From NCBI GenBank assembly GCA_023230485.1, contig JALNXG010000004.1:1-64000 (forward strand): a stretch of 64,000 nt of DNA. The letters are read 5' to 3'. The notes under the pieces are model-generated. The model had not been told where the DNA came from. It was given only the letters and a program-made list of their open reading frames with translations, and searched no databases. Positions 44,353 to 55,030 of this stretch are shown piece after piece. The position numbers and the translations under genes are program-made. Origin of the DNA: Melioribacteraceae bacterium. GTDB taxonomy: Bacteria; Bacteroidota; Ignavibacteria; Ignavibacteriales; Melioribacteraceae. Position 1 is the stretch's first letter; each line of letters opens with the position of its first letter.

Positions 44353-44934
44353 TAGATATTCCAATAATTTTTCTTTCAATTGAGTAAAAGAGATTTTTCT
44401 ATGACTCATATTATTTTTCTCTTCAAAGGTTAATTCAGAAATAGTTTTATCAAAACCATCAGGGATAAAAATCGGGTCATATCCGAATCCTTCAGTCCCT
44501 CTTATATCCAATATAATCTTTCCGGGTAATTCACCTACACAATCGATCTTTTTAGTTCCGTCATAAAAAACGGCATGACTAATAAACTTAGCCAAATGCG
44601 GCTCTGGAAGATTTTCTAGTTCTGAAATTACTTTTTTATTATTGTCTTCATAAGTGCAATTCTCACCAGAATAGCGAGCGGAATAAACACCGGGTCTTCC
44701 GTCTAATTGCTCTATTGCTAATCCTGAATCATCAGCAATAACCGGTACATCATAAATATCGTAAATAGCTTTGGCTTTAATAAAAGCATTCTCTTCAAAC
44801 GTTTCTCCGGTTTCCGGCACATCAATATCATTTCCTAAATCAGAGAGTGAATAAATTTCGATACCTGTACCATTAAATAATGATTTTATTTCCTTCGTCT
44901 TTCCTTTATTCTGAGATGCAAAGATTAAATTCAT
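44341..44934 (-). CDS. rdgB: XTP/dITP diphosphatase (RdgB/HAM1)
   Basis: House-cleaning hydrolase that removes non-canonical purine triphosphates (XTP, dITP) to their monophosphates. The start is taken at MNLIFASQNKGKTKEI (44934); an in-frame ATG 12 codons upstream would run into the neighbouring gene. The family motif FASQNKGK (4-11) binds the triphosphate. ADDSGLAIEQLDGRPGVYSARY (about 67-88) and the C-terminal GFGYDPIF (about 146-153) and SHRKISFTQL are conserved. The length of 197 residues is typical. The stop starts one arm of the bidirectional hairpin with ubiE. Confidence 0.94.
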   Translation of the reverse strand: MNLIFASQNKGKTKEIKSLFNGTGIEIYSLSDLGNDIDVPETGETFEENAFIKAKAIYDIYDVPVIADDSGLAIEQLDGRPGVYSARYSGENCTYEDNNKKVISELENLPEPHLAKFISHAVFYDGTKKIDCVGELPGKIILDIRGTEGFGYDPIFIPDGFDKTISELTFEEKNNMSHRKISFTQLKEKLLEYLNSL

Positions 44935-44935
44935 A

Positions 44936-45295
44936 TTATTTATTACTCTCTTTCTCATTGAGACATTCATCTATTTTTTCCATACCGAATCTTAGATGGG
45001 GAATAACTATTGAGCCGCCGACAATTAATGCAATATTAAATGATTCATGCAATTCTTCACGTGTAGCACCTTCTTGAATTGCCCTATCGATATGATAAAG
45101 AATGCAATCGTTACATCTCAAAACCATAGAAGCAACTAGCCCCATTAATTCTTTGGTTTTAGAATCAAGAGCACCTTTTACATAAGCTTTATTATCAAGT
45201 GCGAAAAATTTATTAAAATCTCTGAATCCTGAATTTAATATTTTGTCATTCATCTCGGAGCGGTATGTTTTAAATTCACTTAAAGTTGTTTTCAT
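44936..45295 (-). CDS. Carboxymuconolactone decarboxylase-family (AhpD-like) protein
   Basis: A 119-residue AhpD-like protein. The redox motif CNDCILYHID has C61, C64 and H68, with E49 in the preceding helix (SKTKELMGLVAS); this is the peroxidase/thiol-reductase signature. IQEGATREELHESFNIALIVGG follows. Such proteins act as disulfide-relay partners of peroxiredoxins or as decarboxylases; the Cys pair favours the redox role. It sits between uvrA and rdgB with gaps of three and one base, a housekeeping operon. Confidence 0.9.
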   Translation of the reverse strand: MKTTLSEFKTYRSEMNDKILNSGFRDFNKFFALDNKAYVKGALDSKTKELMGLVASMVLRCNDCILYHIDRAIQEGATREELHESFNIALIVGGSIVIPHLRFGMEKIDECLNEKESNK

Positions 45296-45298
45296 ATT

Positions 45299-48142
45299 CT
45301 ATTCTATCCTATTTTTTCTATTAAGTTCTTTTTTTAAATAAGTCCCCGTAATACTTTTTTTAACTTTAGAAATTTCTTCCGGAGAGCCAGTCGCAATAAT
45401 TTCACCACCATGTTTTCCTCCACCCGGACCTAAATCAACCACGTGATCTGCAACTTTTATTACATCAAGATTATGTTCTACTACAATAACTGTATTTCCC
45501 TTATCTACTAATTTCATTAATACATCTAATAATATTTTTACATCTTCAAAATGAAGTCCCGTAGTTGGCTCGTCAAGAATATATAGAGTACTGCCTGTGC
45601 TTACTTTGCTTAATTCAGTTGCAAGTTTTACTCTCTGAGCTTCGCCGCCCGAAAGAGTTGTAGCTTGCTGCCCTAATTTTATATATCCTAATCCAACATC
45701 ATGAATAGATTGAATTTTTCTTTTAATCCTTGGAAGATCATCAAAAAATTCTAATGCATCATCAACAGTCATTTCGAGCACTTCGGAAATGCTTTTAGTT
45801 TTATAAAGTATTTCTAAAGTTTCCCTATTGTATCTTCTCCCATTGCATACTTCGCATAACACATAGACATCAGGAAGAAAATTCATTTCAATTTTCTTTA
45901 GACCATCGCCATGACATTCTTCACATCTTCCCCCTGCTACATTAAAACTAAATCTTCCGGGTCCATATCCGCGCATTTTTGATTCAGGTAATTGTGCGAA
46001 TAAATCCCGAATGTGTGTAAATAATCCCGTATAAGTGGCAGGGTTTGAGCGTGGTGTCCTTCCTATCGGAGCTTGATCAATCTCAATAATCTTATCAAGT
46101 TCATCCATACCTGTAACTTTTTTATAAGGGAGTGGAACAAATTTTGACTGATAAAACTTATGCATCAATATTCTTACTAATGTTTCATTAATTAAGGAAG
46201 ATTTGCCTGAACCGCTTACTCCTGTAATAGTAGTAAATGTGCCTAACGGAATTGTTAAGTCCACATTCTTAAGATTATTACCGCTAGCACCAATTATAGA
46301 AATTGAATTACCATTCCCTTTTCTTCTTTCAGCAGGCATCTCAATTCTTTTGTCATCTTTTAAGTAATCAATTGTTAATGAATGATAACCATTTTTATTA
46401 TTTACAATATCATTTGTATGACCAATTACGCAAAGTTCACCTCCATGTACACCCGCACGCGGACCAAGATCGATTATAAAATCAGAGCTTTCGATTGTCT
46501 CTCTATCATGTTCAACAACAATAACGGTATTCCCTAAATCACGCAGACGTTTAAGTGAATTAATTAATTTTTCATTATCACTTTGATGAAGACCAATGCT
46601 TGGTTCATCAAGTACATATAGTACACCAGCAAGCTGCGTTCCAATTTGAGTAGCAAGGCGAATTCTTTGAGATTCTCCACCTGAAAGTGTTCTTGCACTT
46701 CGATCAAGTGTTAAATAATCTAAACCAACATTTAATAAAAATTCTAACCTAGAAGTAATTTCTTTTAATATCTGTTTAGAAATTATTTTTTCTCTTTCTG
46801 TCAGTTTAATATTCTCAAAGAACTTTTTTGAGTCTTCAATCGATTTATTAGTCAACTCTGAGATATTAATTCCATTAAATTTTACAGCCAAAGATTCTTT
46901 TTTTAGTCTGCCACCATTACAAGTAGAACAGACCTTAGTATTCATAAATGCTTCAGCCCAGTTACGAATATGATTCGATGAAGTATTATCATAATAATGT
47001 TGAACGTAATTAAAAACGCCACGAAATTTATTGTAATAAGTAACAGACTTACCACCTCCCATTTTATATGAAAATGGTAATTTATCTTCAGAACCATAAA
47101 GCAAAATTTTCTTCTGTTCTTCATTTAATTCTTTTAGAGGAGTATTAAAATCAAAGCCATATTTTTCTGCAATCCCTTCAACCTGATTAAAGAACCAAGT
47201 CTTACGTGGTTTACCAAGTGCCGAAATACCTTCTTCTTTAATACTTTTTTCCCAGTCAGGGATAATTAAATCAATATCTAATTCTCGTCTCTCTCCAAGC
47301 CCATCGCAATCGGGGCAGTAACCATAAGGAGAATTAAACGAAAATGAATTTGGTGCAAGCTCCTGAAATCCAATACCACAATGAAGACAAGCAAATTCCC
47401 TGCTAAAGAAATCGTCCGTCTTTCCATCATTAATAATTAAATTGCCATTACCAAAATTAAGAGCTGCTTCTACCGATTCACTTATACGACCTCTTCCCTG
47501 CTCATTAATTTTCAATCGGTCTATAACTATTTCAATATCATGTGTTTTATATCTATCGGCTTTAAGTCCATCAACAAGCTCTAATATTTCTCCATCAACT
47601 CTTACACGAATAAACCCATCTTTTGATATCTCATCGAATAGTTCTTTATAATGCCCTTTCCTTCCTCTCACTATCGGCGCAAGAATTGAAATTCTTTGAT
47701 CATTATAGTTTGTTAGGATAGAATCAATTATTTGATTGGTTGATTGCTTTTGTACGGGTCTGCCACAGCTATAACAATGCGGAATGCCGACTCGTGCATA
47801 AAGAAGTCGAAGATAGTCGTATATTTCGGTTACAGTACCAACAGTAGAACGGGGATTACCGCCAGTTGATTTTTGTTCAATAGATATTGCAGGACTTAAT
47901 CCTTCGATTAAATCGACATCCGGTTTTTCGAGTATGTTCAAGAACTGGCGGGCATAAGCCGAGAGTGATTCGATATATCTTCTCTGACCTTCAGCATAAA
48001 TTGTGTCAAATGCTAAGGAAGATTTTCCAGAACCGGATAATCCTGTAATAACAACTAGTGTGTCGCGAGGGATTTCAAGATCAATATTTTTTAGATTATG
48101 TTCTCGAGCACCTTTAATTATAATTTTATTTTGTAATTCCAT
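45299..48142 (-). CDS. uvrA: Excinuclease ABC subunit A
   Basis: Damage-recognition ATPase of nucleotide excision repair, 947 residues, with two ABC modules. The first Walker A is [20 protein letters not shown] (33-52), with zinc site CYSCGRP (about 119-125) and a second cysteine pair-set in CLHCGIGF and YCPDCDGLG. Signature [16 protein letters not shown] and LDEPSIGLH follow. The second module has [16 protein letters not shown], the zinc-finger [13 protein letters not shown] and [25 protein letters not shown], and LDEPTTGLH. Paired with uvrC elsewhere in the window. Confidence 0.98.
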   Translation of the reverse strand: MELQNKIIIKGAREHNLKNIDLEIPRDTLVVITGLSGSGKSSLAFDTIYAEGQRRYIESLSAYARQFLNILEKPDVDLIEGLSPAISIEQKSTGGNPRSTVGTVTEIYDYLRLLYARVGIPHCYSCGRPVQKQSTNQIIDSILTNYNDQRISILAPIVRGRKGHYKELFDEISKDGFIRVRVDGEILELVDGLKADRYKTHDIEIVIDRLKINEQGRGRISESVEAALNFGNGNLIINDGKTDDFFSREFACLHCGIGFQELAPNSFSFNSPYGYCPDCDGLGERRELDIDLIIPDWEKSIKEEGISALGKPRKTWFFNQVEGIAEKYGFDFNTPLKELNEEQKKILLYGSEDKLPFSYKMGGGKSVTYYNKFRGVFNYVQHYYDNTSSNHIRNWAEAFMNTKVCSTCNGGRLKKESLAVKFNGINISELTNKSIEDSKKFFENIKLTEREKIISKQILKEITSRLEFLLNVGLDYLTLDRSARTLSGGESQRIRLATQIGTQLAGVLYVLDEPSIGLHQSDNEKLINSLKRLRDLGNTVIVVEHDRETIESSDFIIDLGPRAGVHGGELCVIGHTNDIVNNKNGYHSLTIDYLKDDKRIEMPAERRKGNGNSISIIGASGNNLKNVDLTIPLGTFTTITGVSGSGKSSLINETLVRILMHKFYQSKFVPLPYKKVTGMDELDKIIEIDQAPIGRTPRSNPATYTGLFTHIRDLFAQLPESKMRGYGPGRFSFNVAGGRCEECHGDGLKKIEMNFLPDVYVLCEVCNGRRYNRETLEILYKTKSISEVLEMTVDDALEFFDDLPRIKRKIQSIHDVGLGYIKLGQQATTLSGGEAQRVKLATELSKVSTGSTLYILDEPTTGLHFEDVKILLDVLMKLVDKGNTVIVVEHNLDVIKVADHVVDLGPGGGKHGGEIIATGSPEEISKVKKSITGTYLKKELNRKNRIE

Positions 48143-48222
48143 TTAGATACATTTGTAAAAGTTCAATCTGGTAGTTTACTTAATAACAGACCTAAAATCA
48201 ATTTTATTTGCATTATAAGACT

Positions 48223-48849
48223 ATGAACGAAATAAAAGAATCAATAAAAATAATCACAACAAAGTGTGAATTTCGTTTCAAAGAAAAAGGAAGTGAGTTT
48301 ATTGCTTTATCTTTTTATATCGAATCGGAAGAAGAAGCATTAGAAAAATTAAATTCAATAAAGAAAAAATTTTATGATGCTGTTCATCACTGTTATGCTT
48401 ATTCAATTAACTATGAAAAGAGTAAATATTCTGATGATGGAGAACCAAACGGGACCGCCGGTATCAGAATTTTTAATGCAATTAATCATTTTGAACTAAC
48501 CAATATAATTGTAATTGTTGTCCGCTATTTTGGTGGTGTTAAACTAGGCGTTGGACCACTTGGCAAAGCATATTATTTTGCGGCAGAACAATTACTTTCT
48601 CAATCACCCGCCTCAATTAAGTCTGCATACCAAAGGTTAGAGATTTTTTACAACTATGAACAAGTAAGTAGGATACACTACTTAATAAATCAAAACGAAG
48701 CAATAATTGAAAAAATGATTTATGAACCTGAACTAAAAATGGTATGTTTGGTATTAATATCAAAAATTGGTAGATTCGTGACGGAACTTATTGATTTTTC
48801 GGGCGGTTCAATAAAGACGAAGTTATTAAGTGAAATAAAGTACCTTTAA
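48223..48849 (+). CDS. IMPACT (YigZ) family protein
   Basis: A 208-residue protein of the YigZ/IMPACT family, with the start at MNEIKESIKI; an upstream TTG five codons earlier is less likely. The N-terminal domain carries the invariant KYSDDGEPNGTAGIRIF (about 67-83) and VVRYFGGVKLGVGPLGKAY (about 101-119). The C-terminal ferredoxin-like half (DUF1949-type) ends in GGSIKTKLLSEIKYL. The biochemical role is poorly defined; a link to the Gcn2-regulating eukaryotic IMPACT is only structural. It diverges from uvrA across an 80-base gap. Confidence 0.9.
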   Translation: MNEIKESIKIITTKCEFRFKEKGSEFIALSFYIESEEEALEKLNSIKKKFYDAVHHCYAYSINYEKSKYSDDGEPNGTAGIRIFNAINHFELTNIIVIVVRYFGGVKLGVGPLGKAYYFAAEQLLSQSPASIKSAYQRLEIFYNYEQVSRIHYLINQNEAIIEKMIYEPELKMVCLVLISKIGRFVTELIDFSGGSIKTKLLSEIKYL

Positions 48850-48871
48850 GAGATATTTTGATTATTATTTC

Positions 48872-48900
48872 TTGACAAATAGGTACTATTTACCTAATTT
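48872..48900 (+). promoter_or_regulatory. Promoter with palindromic operator for the Rrf2 regulator
   Basis: TTGACA (48872-48877) is followed by a 17-base spacer and TAATTT (48895-48900), a weak -10. Within the spacer and reaching the -10 lies the perfect palindrome TAGGTA-CTATT-TACCTA (48880-48896). An operator there would be placed to block polymerase. As Rrf2 regulators often repress their own gene, it is the best candidate target for the adjacent regulator. About 70 bases of AT-rich leader follow before the ATG. Confidence 0.55.
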
Positions 48901-48969
48901 CTATATTAAGATATTAATCTCCCGATAGTCTTAGTTAATGATTAATAAATAAATTAGATTGAGAAAAAA

Positions 48970-49398
48970 ATGATTTATACCAAAACTGGTGAATATGCAA
49001 TAAGAGCGATCTTGTTTTTGGCTCGTCAATCAAAGGATAGTTTAATTATGTCTTCTGAAATAGCTAAAAGCGAAGATATTCCATCTCATTACTTAGCTAA
49101 AATTCTTCAGAGAATGGCTAAATATGGTTACGTTGATTCGTTCAAAGGGAGAGGCGGGGGATTTAAGATTACTGAATTGGCGAAGAAAAGTTCAATTCTT
49201 GAAATTGTTGAACGTGTGGAAGGTCCTGTTATTAACCTAAAGTGTGTTACCGGACTAAAAGAATGCTCCGATGAAAGTCCATGTCCGCTTCATGACGAAT
49301 GGGCAGAATTACGAAATCGTATTTATAATCTTATTTCGAGCAAATCTGTACAAGAGGTTGCCGAAAAATATTCTGAGACTTTAAGAAAAGCTAAATAA
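48970..49398 (+). CDS. Rrf2-family transcriptional regulator
   Basis: A 142-residue winged-helix regulator. The Rrf2 domain starts MIYTKTGEYAIRAILFLARQ (1-20), followed by IPSHYLAKILQRMAKYGYV (the recognition helix region, about 37-55) and SFKGRGGGFKIT (the wing). Three cysteines, C92, C99 and C105 (CX6CX5C), stand where the Fe-S ligands of IscR/NsrR-type members are, so sensing of iron-sulfur status, NO or redox is likely. A palindrome lies in its promoter. An intrinsic terminator follows at once, so it is monocistronic. Confidence 0.92.
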   Translation: MIYTKTGEYAIRAILFLARQSKDSLIMSSEIAKSEDIPSHYLAKILQRMAKYGYVDSFKGRGGGFKITELAKKSSILEIVERVEGPVINLKCVTGLKECSDESPCPLHDEWAELRNRIYNLISSKSVQEVAEKYSETLRKAK

Positions 49399-49400
49399 AA

Positions 49401-49424
49401 AAAAGCGGCATTAGCCGCTTTTTT
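49401..49424 (+). terminator. Rho-independent terminator of the Rrf2 gene
   Basis: AAAAGCGGC (49401-49409) and GCCGCTTTT (49414-49422) form a perfect 9-bp stem around a four-base ATTA loop, with a T-rich tail. The flanking A tract also lets it serve the opposite strand. Confidence 0.9.
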
Positions 49425-49512
49425 GCTTTCAATTTCTTTCTAATTTTCAGCGTTACTTACTTATTGAATAATTTTATTTTAATTAATTTCTTAAGTAGCA
49501 ATCATTTTCGCT

Positions 49513-50154
49513 TTACTGCTTAACACCAAGCCCTATTCCATCTCCTATCGGAACTATAGTAGAAAATAATTGATTGCTTGCCAAAAAATATTGATTAAAA
49601 TTTCTGATCGATTCTGTTGAGTTGATATATTTTTCCGGTATTTCAGCTGAGCCAGCATAACCTTTCCATAAAAGATTATCTATAAAAAGGACTCCATCCT
49701 TATTTAATTTTTCGACTGAATAATCAAATAGTTTTTTATAATCTTCTTTATCTGCATCTAAGAAGATAAAATCATATTTTTCTTCTAAATTCGGGATTAT
49801 ATCTAAAGCATCACCTTTTACAATATTGATTTTATCTCCAAAACCGGATTCCTCAATATTTTTTAATGCCAATTCGATATTATCTTTGCTTTTTTCTATT
49901 GTATCGATAGAACAATCATTTCTTAATGAACATGCTATTCGAATTGAGGAATAGGCAATGGCAGTGCCAATTTCTAAAACTTTCTGAGGACGAAGGGCTA
50001 AAACCAAAGTCTCTAAAAATTCTGCCGCTTTCCAATCAAGAATTGGCACATTATTTTTTCTTGCATACTCTTCCATTTTAAGGATTAGTTGGTTTTTTTC
50101 TTTTCTTAAACTCTCTAAATATTTTATTTGTGAATTATGCAAAATACCGTTCAT
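49513..50154 (-). CDS. O-methyltransferase (class I, caffeoyl-CoA type)
   Basis: A 213-residue AdoMet-dependent O-methyltransferase. The AdoMet loop is VLEIGTAIAYSSIRIACSL (about 54-72), with IDTIEKSKDNIELA (about 78-91) as the acidic ribose-binding strand. FIFLDADKEDYKKLFDY (about 129-145) is the metal-site motif of the cation-dependent family, with DNLLWKGYAGS (about 158-168) next. The substrate is unknown; bacterial members methylate catechols, quinones or sugars. It lies 12 bases downstream of the subtilase gene. Confidence 0.9.
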   Translation of the reverse strand: MNGILHNSQIKYLESLRKEKNQLILKMEEYARKNNVPILDWKAAEFLETLVLALRPQKVLEIGTAIAYSSIRIACSLRNDCSIDTIEKSKDNIELALKNIEESGFGDKINIVKGDALDIIPNLEEKYDFIFLDADKEDYKKLFDYSVEKLNKDGVLFIDNLLWKGYAGSAEIPEKYINSTESIRNFNQYFLASNQLFSTIVPIGDGIGLGVKQ

Positions 50155-50166
50155 AATTTCTCTCTT

Positions 50167-52161
50167 TTATTTCAGGTATAATAACTTTTTATTTAGAACA
50201 GTTCCATTTATTTTTAATGAATAAATATAAGAGCCGGAGGCTATTGTCTCCCCTAAATCATTCGTTCCGTTCCAATAGATATTATTTTTACCAACCGAAG
50301 CAATACCCGAGTACAACGTTTTTATTTTTTCACCCAATACATTAAAGATTTCCAATTCAGCATTACTATTGTCTTTTGAAAGAAATGTAATAAGAGTAGA
50401 ACCATTAAATGGGTTAGGGTAGTTTTGAATCAGTACGTAATCCTGAGGTAAAATAACCTCTTCCACATTCTTGGCGGAGGTTAAGATATTTAATTTACCG
50501 CCTGTCATTTTAAAACTCTTTTCGTTATTCGATGGTTCACGATTAATTATACCGCCGTTCGACTCATAAGTAAAATAGAAATTTACGACTTCATCAGCTA
50601 CGAATTGAGGTAGAGTAGTAGTGAAAATATAGCCACCTTGGTAATTCATTGCAATCATTTGTTCAATCCCACTACTTCCCTTAAAATGCAGTTTAAGAGT
50701 TTGCACATTCATTTGATCAGGATTCTGAAAAGCTTTTGTTAAAACTATATTTCCGTTTGATTCCCTTAAATTTGGATAAGTAACTGCTTTTAATGCAGAA
50801 ACAATTCCCCATCCTATATCATTATTTGGAGAATCTGAATTGCTTGCTGATTCCATCATTATTTCACGAACTTGATAATTTTTTAGATAAGGATGTGCTG
50901 ACATTAGCAATGCTGTTACACCAGCCGCTATTGGGCATGAGAAAGAAGTACCGCTGCCATAAGTGTAATTACCGGCAGTAGTAACATTTAAAGTATTACT
51001 CCCCTGAGCTACGATTTCAGGTTTTATTCTTCCATCCGATGTAGGACCATAACTGCTAAAATAAGAGATAGCACCAGAGCCTGTTACAGAACCAACTGCT
51101 AAAATATTCAATGCATCTGCTGGGGAAGTGATATATCCCCAAGAATTATTTCTTTCATTCCCGGCAGAAGAAAGAGTTACAACTCCTTTGTTAAATGCAA
51201 TTTCGGATGCTCTGGCAACTAATGTAGTTAAACCATTCATTTCGGCATAAGAATATGAACGTTGATCCTTATCGAAAGTAGAATAACCCAAGGAGCTACT
51301 CGTTAGATCGACACCAAGCGACTCAAGCCATTCCATTGCTGCTGCATAATTATCTTCTTCGATATTTGTTTCTGTGGGGACAAATTCCGTTTTTGCTAAT
51401 GCAAATTGAGCATTAAAAGCGGGACCTATCATTTCACCATTTTGAAATCCCCCAATTAATGAAAAAACAGAAGTTCCATGACTATCTTGAGTGGCGACAT
51501 CACCGCTTTCATTTGAAGTAACTAAATCTTTTTGAACGAAATCATATTCAGCGAAAACATTTCTTCCTCTAAGAGGAGGATTTGATTTCCATCTAAAACC
51601 AGTATCTAATAATCCAATAAAAACACCTTCACCGGTTATTCCCATATCATGAACATAAGGAACATCGGATAAAATATTTTGATTAAGTGATTCACCATAA
51701 AAATAAGTGAAATTAGGTGATGCTTTTTCATTTCCTTCGGGAATAAATGGAATGGGGTACGAAGAGGTTGATTCACTTTTTAATGTTTTTATAATCTCTA
51801 TTTTTTCTACGAAAGGGAGCAATTGAAGCTCTTCCAATTCTTCTGAGGTTAAAAAAGCAGAAACCGCATTAAACCATTTTAGTTTATGTACGATTTTTAT
51901 CCCTTTTTCTTCTATCTTCTCTAGATATACATCATTTATTCTTATATCTGAATAATCAATATATTCTTCGCCTAGAACTTTTTTTCTTCTTTCAATTGCC
52001 TTAGGAGAGAGTGCTTTTTCGGCTTCTTTATAATATTCAGAAGTTTTACTTAACTTATTTTTTTGATCTATCCCCTTATCCTTGAAATAGACCATATATT
52101 TAGTTTGGGCTAAGATATTCATTGAAATAAAAAAGAAAATAACTAGAATAATTCTTTTCAT
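50167..52161 (-). CDS. Subtilisin-like serine protease with T9SS sorting domain
   Basis: An S8-family protease of 664 residues. A signal peptide (MKRIILVIFFFISMNILAQ) is followed by an inhibitor-like propeptide (about 22-130, with LTSEELEELQLLPFVEKIE near 105). The triad is D186 in LLDTGFRW, H228 in DSHGTSVFSL and S406 in SGTSFSCPIAAG, with N335 (SSAGNE) as oxyanion residue. The C-terminal ~90 residues form the T9SS sorting domain: NYPNPFNGSTLITF, ELEIFNVLGEKIKTL, NDLGETIASGSYIYSLKI. It is expected at the cell surface or outside, as a degradative or processing protease. Confidence 0.95.
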   Translation of the reverse strand: MKRIILVIFFFISMNILAQTKYMVYFKDKGIDQKNKLSKTSEYYKEAEKALSPKAIERRKKVLGEEYIDYSDIRINDVYLEKIEEKGIKIVHKLKWFNAVSAFLTSEELEELQLLPFVEKIEIIKTLKSESTSSYPIPFIPEGNEKASPNFTYFYGESLNQNILSDVPYVHDMGITGEGVFIGLLDTGFRWKSNPPLRGRNVFAEYDFVQKDLVTSNESGDVATQDSHGTSVFSLIGGFQNGEMIGPAFNAQFALAKTEFVPTETNIEEDNYAAAMEWLESLGVDLTSSSLGYSTFDKDQRSYSYAEMNGLTTLVARASEIAFNKGVVTLSSAGNERNNSWGYITSPADALNILAVGSVTGSGAISYFSSYGPTSDGRIKPEIVAQGSNTLNVTTAGNYTYGSGTSFSCPIAAGVTALLMSAHPYLKNYQVREIMMESASNSDSPNNDIGWGIVSALKAVTYPNLRESNGNIVLTKAFQNPDQMNVQTLKLHFKGSSGIEQMIAMNYQGGYIFTTTLPQFVADEVVNFYFTYESNGGIINREPSNNEKSFKMTGGKLNILTSAKNVEEVILPQDYVLIQNYPNPFNGSTLITFLSKDNSNAELEIFNVLGEKIKTLYSGIASVGKNNIYWNGTNDLGETIASGSYIYSLKINGTVLNKKLLYLK

Positions 52162-52219
52162 AAAAAAGAGCTTCCTTTTACTGAATAAGTAATATTTAAA
52201 TTAAACGGATTAATTATAA

Positions 52220-53107
52220 TTAATGAACTAACTTAGCAAGACGATTTAGTTTAACAGAACCTAACAGTTCAAAGAAATCAGAAAAAGGGATTGCCGGGTT
52301 CCATGACCAGTAAATAAAAAATGCCTGCCCCACAACTTTATCACGTGCAACAAATCCCCAGAAACGGCTATCTAAACTATTATCTCTATTATCTCCCATC
52401 ATAAAGAAATAGTCTTTTTTAATTGTATAGCTTGTAACCGGTTGTTTATCTATTAAAATTTGATCACCTTCAATAGTAACTACTCTTCTATCAAACTCTC
52501 TATCAATAATTGTTCGCCACTTCTCTATCGTACTTTTATTTAATGGAATAACATCCCCTTTCTTAGGGACAACAACAGGTCCGTAATTATCTTCATTGAA
52601 CTTAGACCCTGATGGAAAAATGCGTGGATTAGTAACTGTCACTGGCATTGCGTTTTCATTTAAGTATTGTATGTGGACAGGAATATCAGCTTCTATACCA
52701 TTTATAAAAACTACTTTTTCTTTAATGACAATTGTATCTCCCGGCTCTCCAATTAATCTTTTTACGTAATTATCAATATTGACTGGCTTTAGCTCATCCT
52801 TATCACCCGGAAATTCAAAAACTACTATATCACCTTTTTCCGGTTCTCTAACCGCAGGTAACTGAAAATATGGAAGTGCAATATTAGTAAATGGAATGCT
52901 TCGTGGAGATGATGATCCATATATAAATTTATTTACGAAAAGAAAATCTCCTACCATGATGGTCTTTTCCATAGATGGGGTAGGTACTCTAGAAGTCTCT
53001 ATTATAAACGTTTTTAATATTAATGCTGCAATCGCAGCGAAGAATAAATTTTTCAAAAACTCAAGAACTTTTTTGAACTGAGCCTTTGGAGTTTCATTTT
53101 TTGCCAT
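52220..53107 (-). CDS. lepB: Signal peptidase I
   Basis: Type I leader peptidase of 295 residues that cleaves Sec signal peptides at the outer face of the inner membrane. One membrane helix (about 20-38) precedes the catalytic Ser in SRVPTPSMEKTIMVGD (S45), and the general base is K117 in NYVKRLIGEPGDTI. The C-terminal GDNRDNSLDSRFWG box is intact. It starts 17 bases after lepA ends, forming a lepA-lepB operon as in many bacteria. Confidence 0.96.
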   Translation of the reverse strand: MAKNETPKAQFKKVLEFLKNLFFAAIAALILKTFIIETSRVPTPSMEKTIMVGDFLFVNKFIYGSSSPRSIPFTNIALPYFQLPAVREPEKGDIVVFEFPGDKDELKPVNIDNYVKRLIGEPGDTIVIKEKVVFINGIEADIPVHIQYLNENAMPVTVTNPRIFPSGSKFNEDNYGPVVVPKKGDVIPLNKSTIEKWRTIIDREFDRRVVTIEGDQILIDKQPVTSYTIKKDYFFMMGDNRDNSLDSRFWGFVARDKVVGQAFFIYWSWNPAIPFSDFFELLGSVKLNRLAKLVH

Positions 53108-53124
53108 AGAATTATCAAATCCCT

Positions 53125-54918
53125 TTAATCATCAATTTGTAAAACAGCTAAGAATGCTTCTTGCGGAATTTCAACATTACCCACTTGCTTCATTCTTTTC
53201 TTTCCTTCTTTCTGCTTCTCTAATAATTTTCTTTTTCTAGAAATATCTCCACCATAACATTTTGCAAGGACGTTCTTTCTCATTGCCTTAATATTAGTTC
53301 TAGAAATTACTTTAGCACCAATTGATGCTTGAATTGCAATTTCAAACATCTGTTTCGGTATCAAATCTTTCAATTTTGTTGTTACTTTTCTACCCCAATC
53401 ATAAGCTTTCTTTTCATGTACGATCATAGAAAGAGCATCAACTTTTTCTCCATTAAGCATTATATCAAGTTTAACCAAATCAGAAGTTCTGTATCCAATA
53501 TACTCATAATCGAAAGAAGCATAACCTCGGGAAATCGATTTTAATTTATCGTAGAAATCAAAAATGATTTCTGATAAAGGAAACTCAAACTGTAAATCCG
53601 CACGTGTAGGATCGATATAAGAAGTATTTATATATATACCTCTTTTTTCAATCGCAAGCTGCATTAAGTTCCCGACGTAATCACTTGGCGTAACGATTTG
53701 AGCTTTTACGTATGGTTCTTCTACGTGGTCAATATCTCCAAGCACGGGCATATCAGCAGGATTATCTACTATTACCTTTTCTCCCTTTTTGTTTATAACC
53801 CAATACTCAACGTTAGGAAGAGTCGTAACGATAGATTGATCAAATTCTCTCTCTAATCGTTCTTGAACAATCTCCATATGAAGCATCCCCAAGAAACCAC
53901 ATCTAAATCCAAATCCAAGCGCAACTGAAGTCTCCGGGGAATAAGAAAGAGCTGAATCGTTCAATTTGAATTTTTCTAATGCATCGCGAAGATTCTCATA
54001 TTCATCAGTATTTGTAGGGTAAAGTCCACTATAAACCATCGGCTTAATATCTTTATAACCTGGTAGAGGATTTTCTGCACCATTCCGAGCATGTGTAACA
54101 GTATCCCCCACTTTAGAATCTGCAAGGTCTTTAATACCGGAAATTAAATAACCTACATTCCCTGCTTGTAGTTCTCCGGTTCTGATTCTTCCCAACCGCA
54201 AAGTGCCGACTTCTTCAGCTAAATATTGATTCCCATTTACGAAGTAGCGAATTTGATCTTTTTCTTTGAGCTTACCATTAAATATGCGAACATAAGAAAC
54301 AGCCCCTCGATATGAATCAAAAACTGAATCGAATACCAAAGCTTGGAGAGGAGCATTTTCATCTCCAGTTGGTTGAGGCACCTTAGCGATAATATCCTCT
54401 AAGATCAACCCTATACCCGCTCTTGTTTTAGCACTCGCTAAAATAATATCTTCATCTTTACAACCGATAAGCTCAATAATCTGTTTTTTTACTACATCTA
54501 CCATAGCACTAGGAAGATCGATTTTATTAATTACCGGAATTATTTCCAATCCGGCATCAATCGCCATATAAAGATTACTAATAGTTTGTGCTTCCACACC
54601 CTGAGCTGCATCGACAACCAATATCGCACCTTCGCATGCCGCTAAGGAACGTGATACTTCATAAGTAAAATCAACGTGTCCGGGAGTATCAATTAGATTT
54701 AGTATATATGAGTTTCCGTCATTGGCTTTATATTTCATCTGGATTGCATGGGATTTGATAGTAATACCTCTTTCCCTCTCTAAATCCATACTATCTAAAA
54801 GCTGCTGCTTAGATTCGCGCTCGCTAACGGTTTTTGTGAATTCCAGTAAACCATCAGCAATAGTTGATTTCCCGTGGTCTATGTGTGCAATTATGCAAAA
54901 GTTTCTTATTAATTCCAT
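53125..54918 (-). CDS. lepA: Elongation factor 4 (LepA)
   Basis: Ribosome-associated GTPase of 597 residues that affects translocation and assembly of the ribosome. The P-loop is AHIDHGKST (11-19), with [16 protein letters not shown] and NKIDLP as further G motifs. After domains II and III, the EF4-specific C-terminal domain (about 490-597) has [25 protein letters not shown]. Full length and all motifs are intact. lepB follows at 17 bases. Confidence 0.97.
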   Translation of the reverse strand: MELIRNFCIIAHIDHGKSTIADGLLEFTKTVSERESKQQLLDSMDLERERGITIKSHAIQMKYKANDGNSYILNLIDTPGHVDFTYEVSRSLAACEGAILVVDAAQGVEAQTISNLYMAIDAGLEIIPVINKIDLPSAMVDVVKKQIIELIGCKDEDIILASAKTRAGIGLILEDIIAKVPQPTGDENAPLQALVFDSVFDSYRGAVSYVRIFNGKLKEKDQIRYFVNGNQYLAEEVGTLRLGRIRTGELQAGNVGYLISGIKDLADSKVGDTVTHARNGAENPLPGYKDIKPMVYSGLYPTNTDEYENLRDALEKFKLNDSALSYSPETSVALGFGFRCGFLGMLHMEIVQERLEREFDQSIVTTLPNVEYWVINKKGEKVIVDNPADMPVLGDIDHVEEPYVKAQIVTPSDYVGNLMQLAIEKRGIYINTSYIDPTRADLQFEFPLSEIIFDFYDKLKSISRGYASFDYEYIGYRTSDLVKLDIMLNGEKVDALSMIVHEKKAYDWGRKVTTKLKDLIPKQMFEIAIQASIGAKVISRTNIKAMRKNVLAKCYGGDISRKRKLLEKQKEGKKRMKQVGNVEIPQEAFLAVLQIDD

Positions 54919-55030
54919 ATTCTTTCTTAAATTTAACCAAGTAATATAGGCATAGGACTTGCTAAATTCAATTTAACTTGATGCTCATTTTTTGTATTTT
55001 TATTAATTGAATAATTAAATTGTCTGAAAA

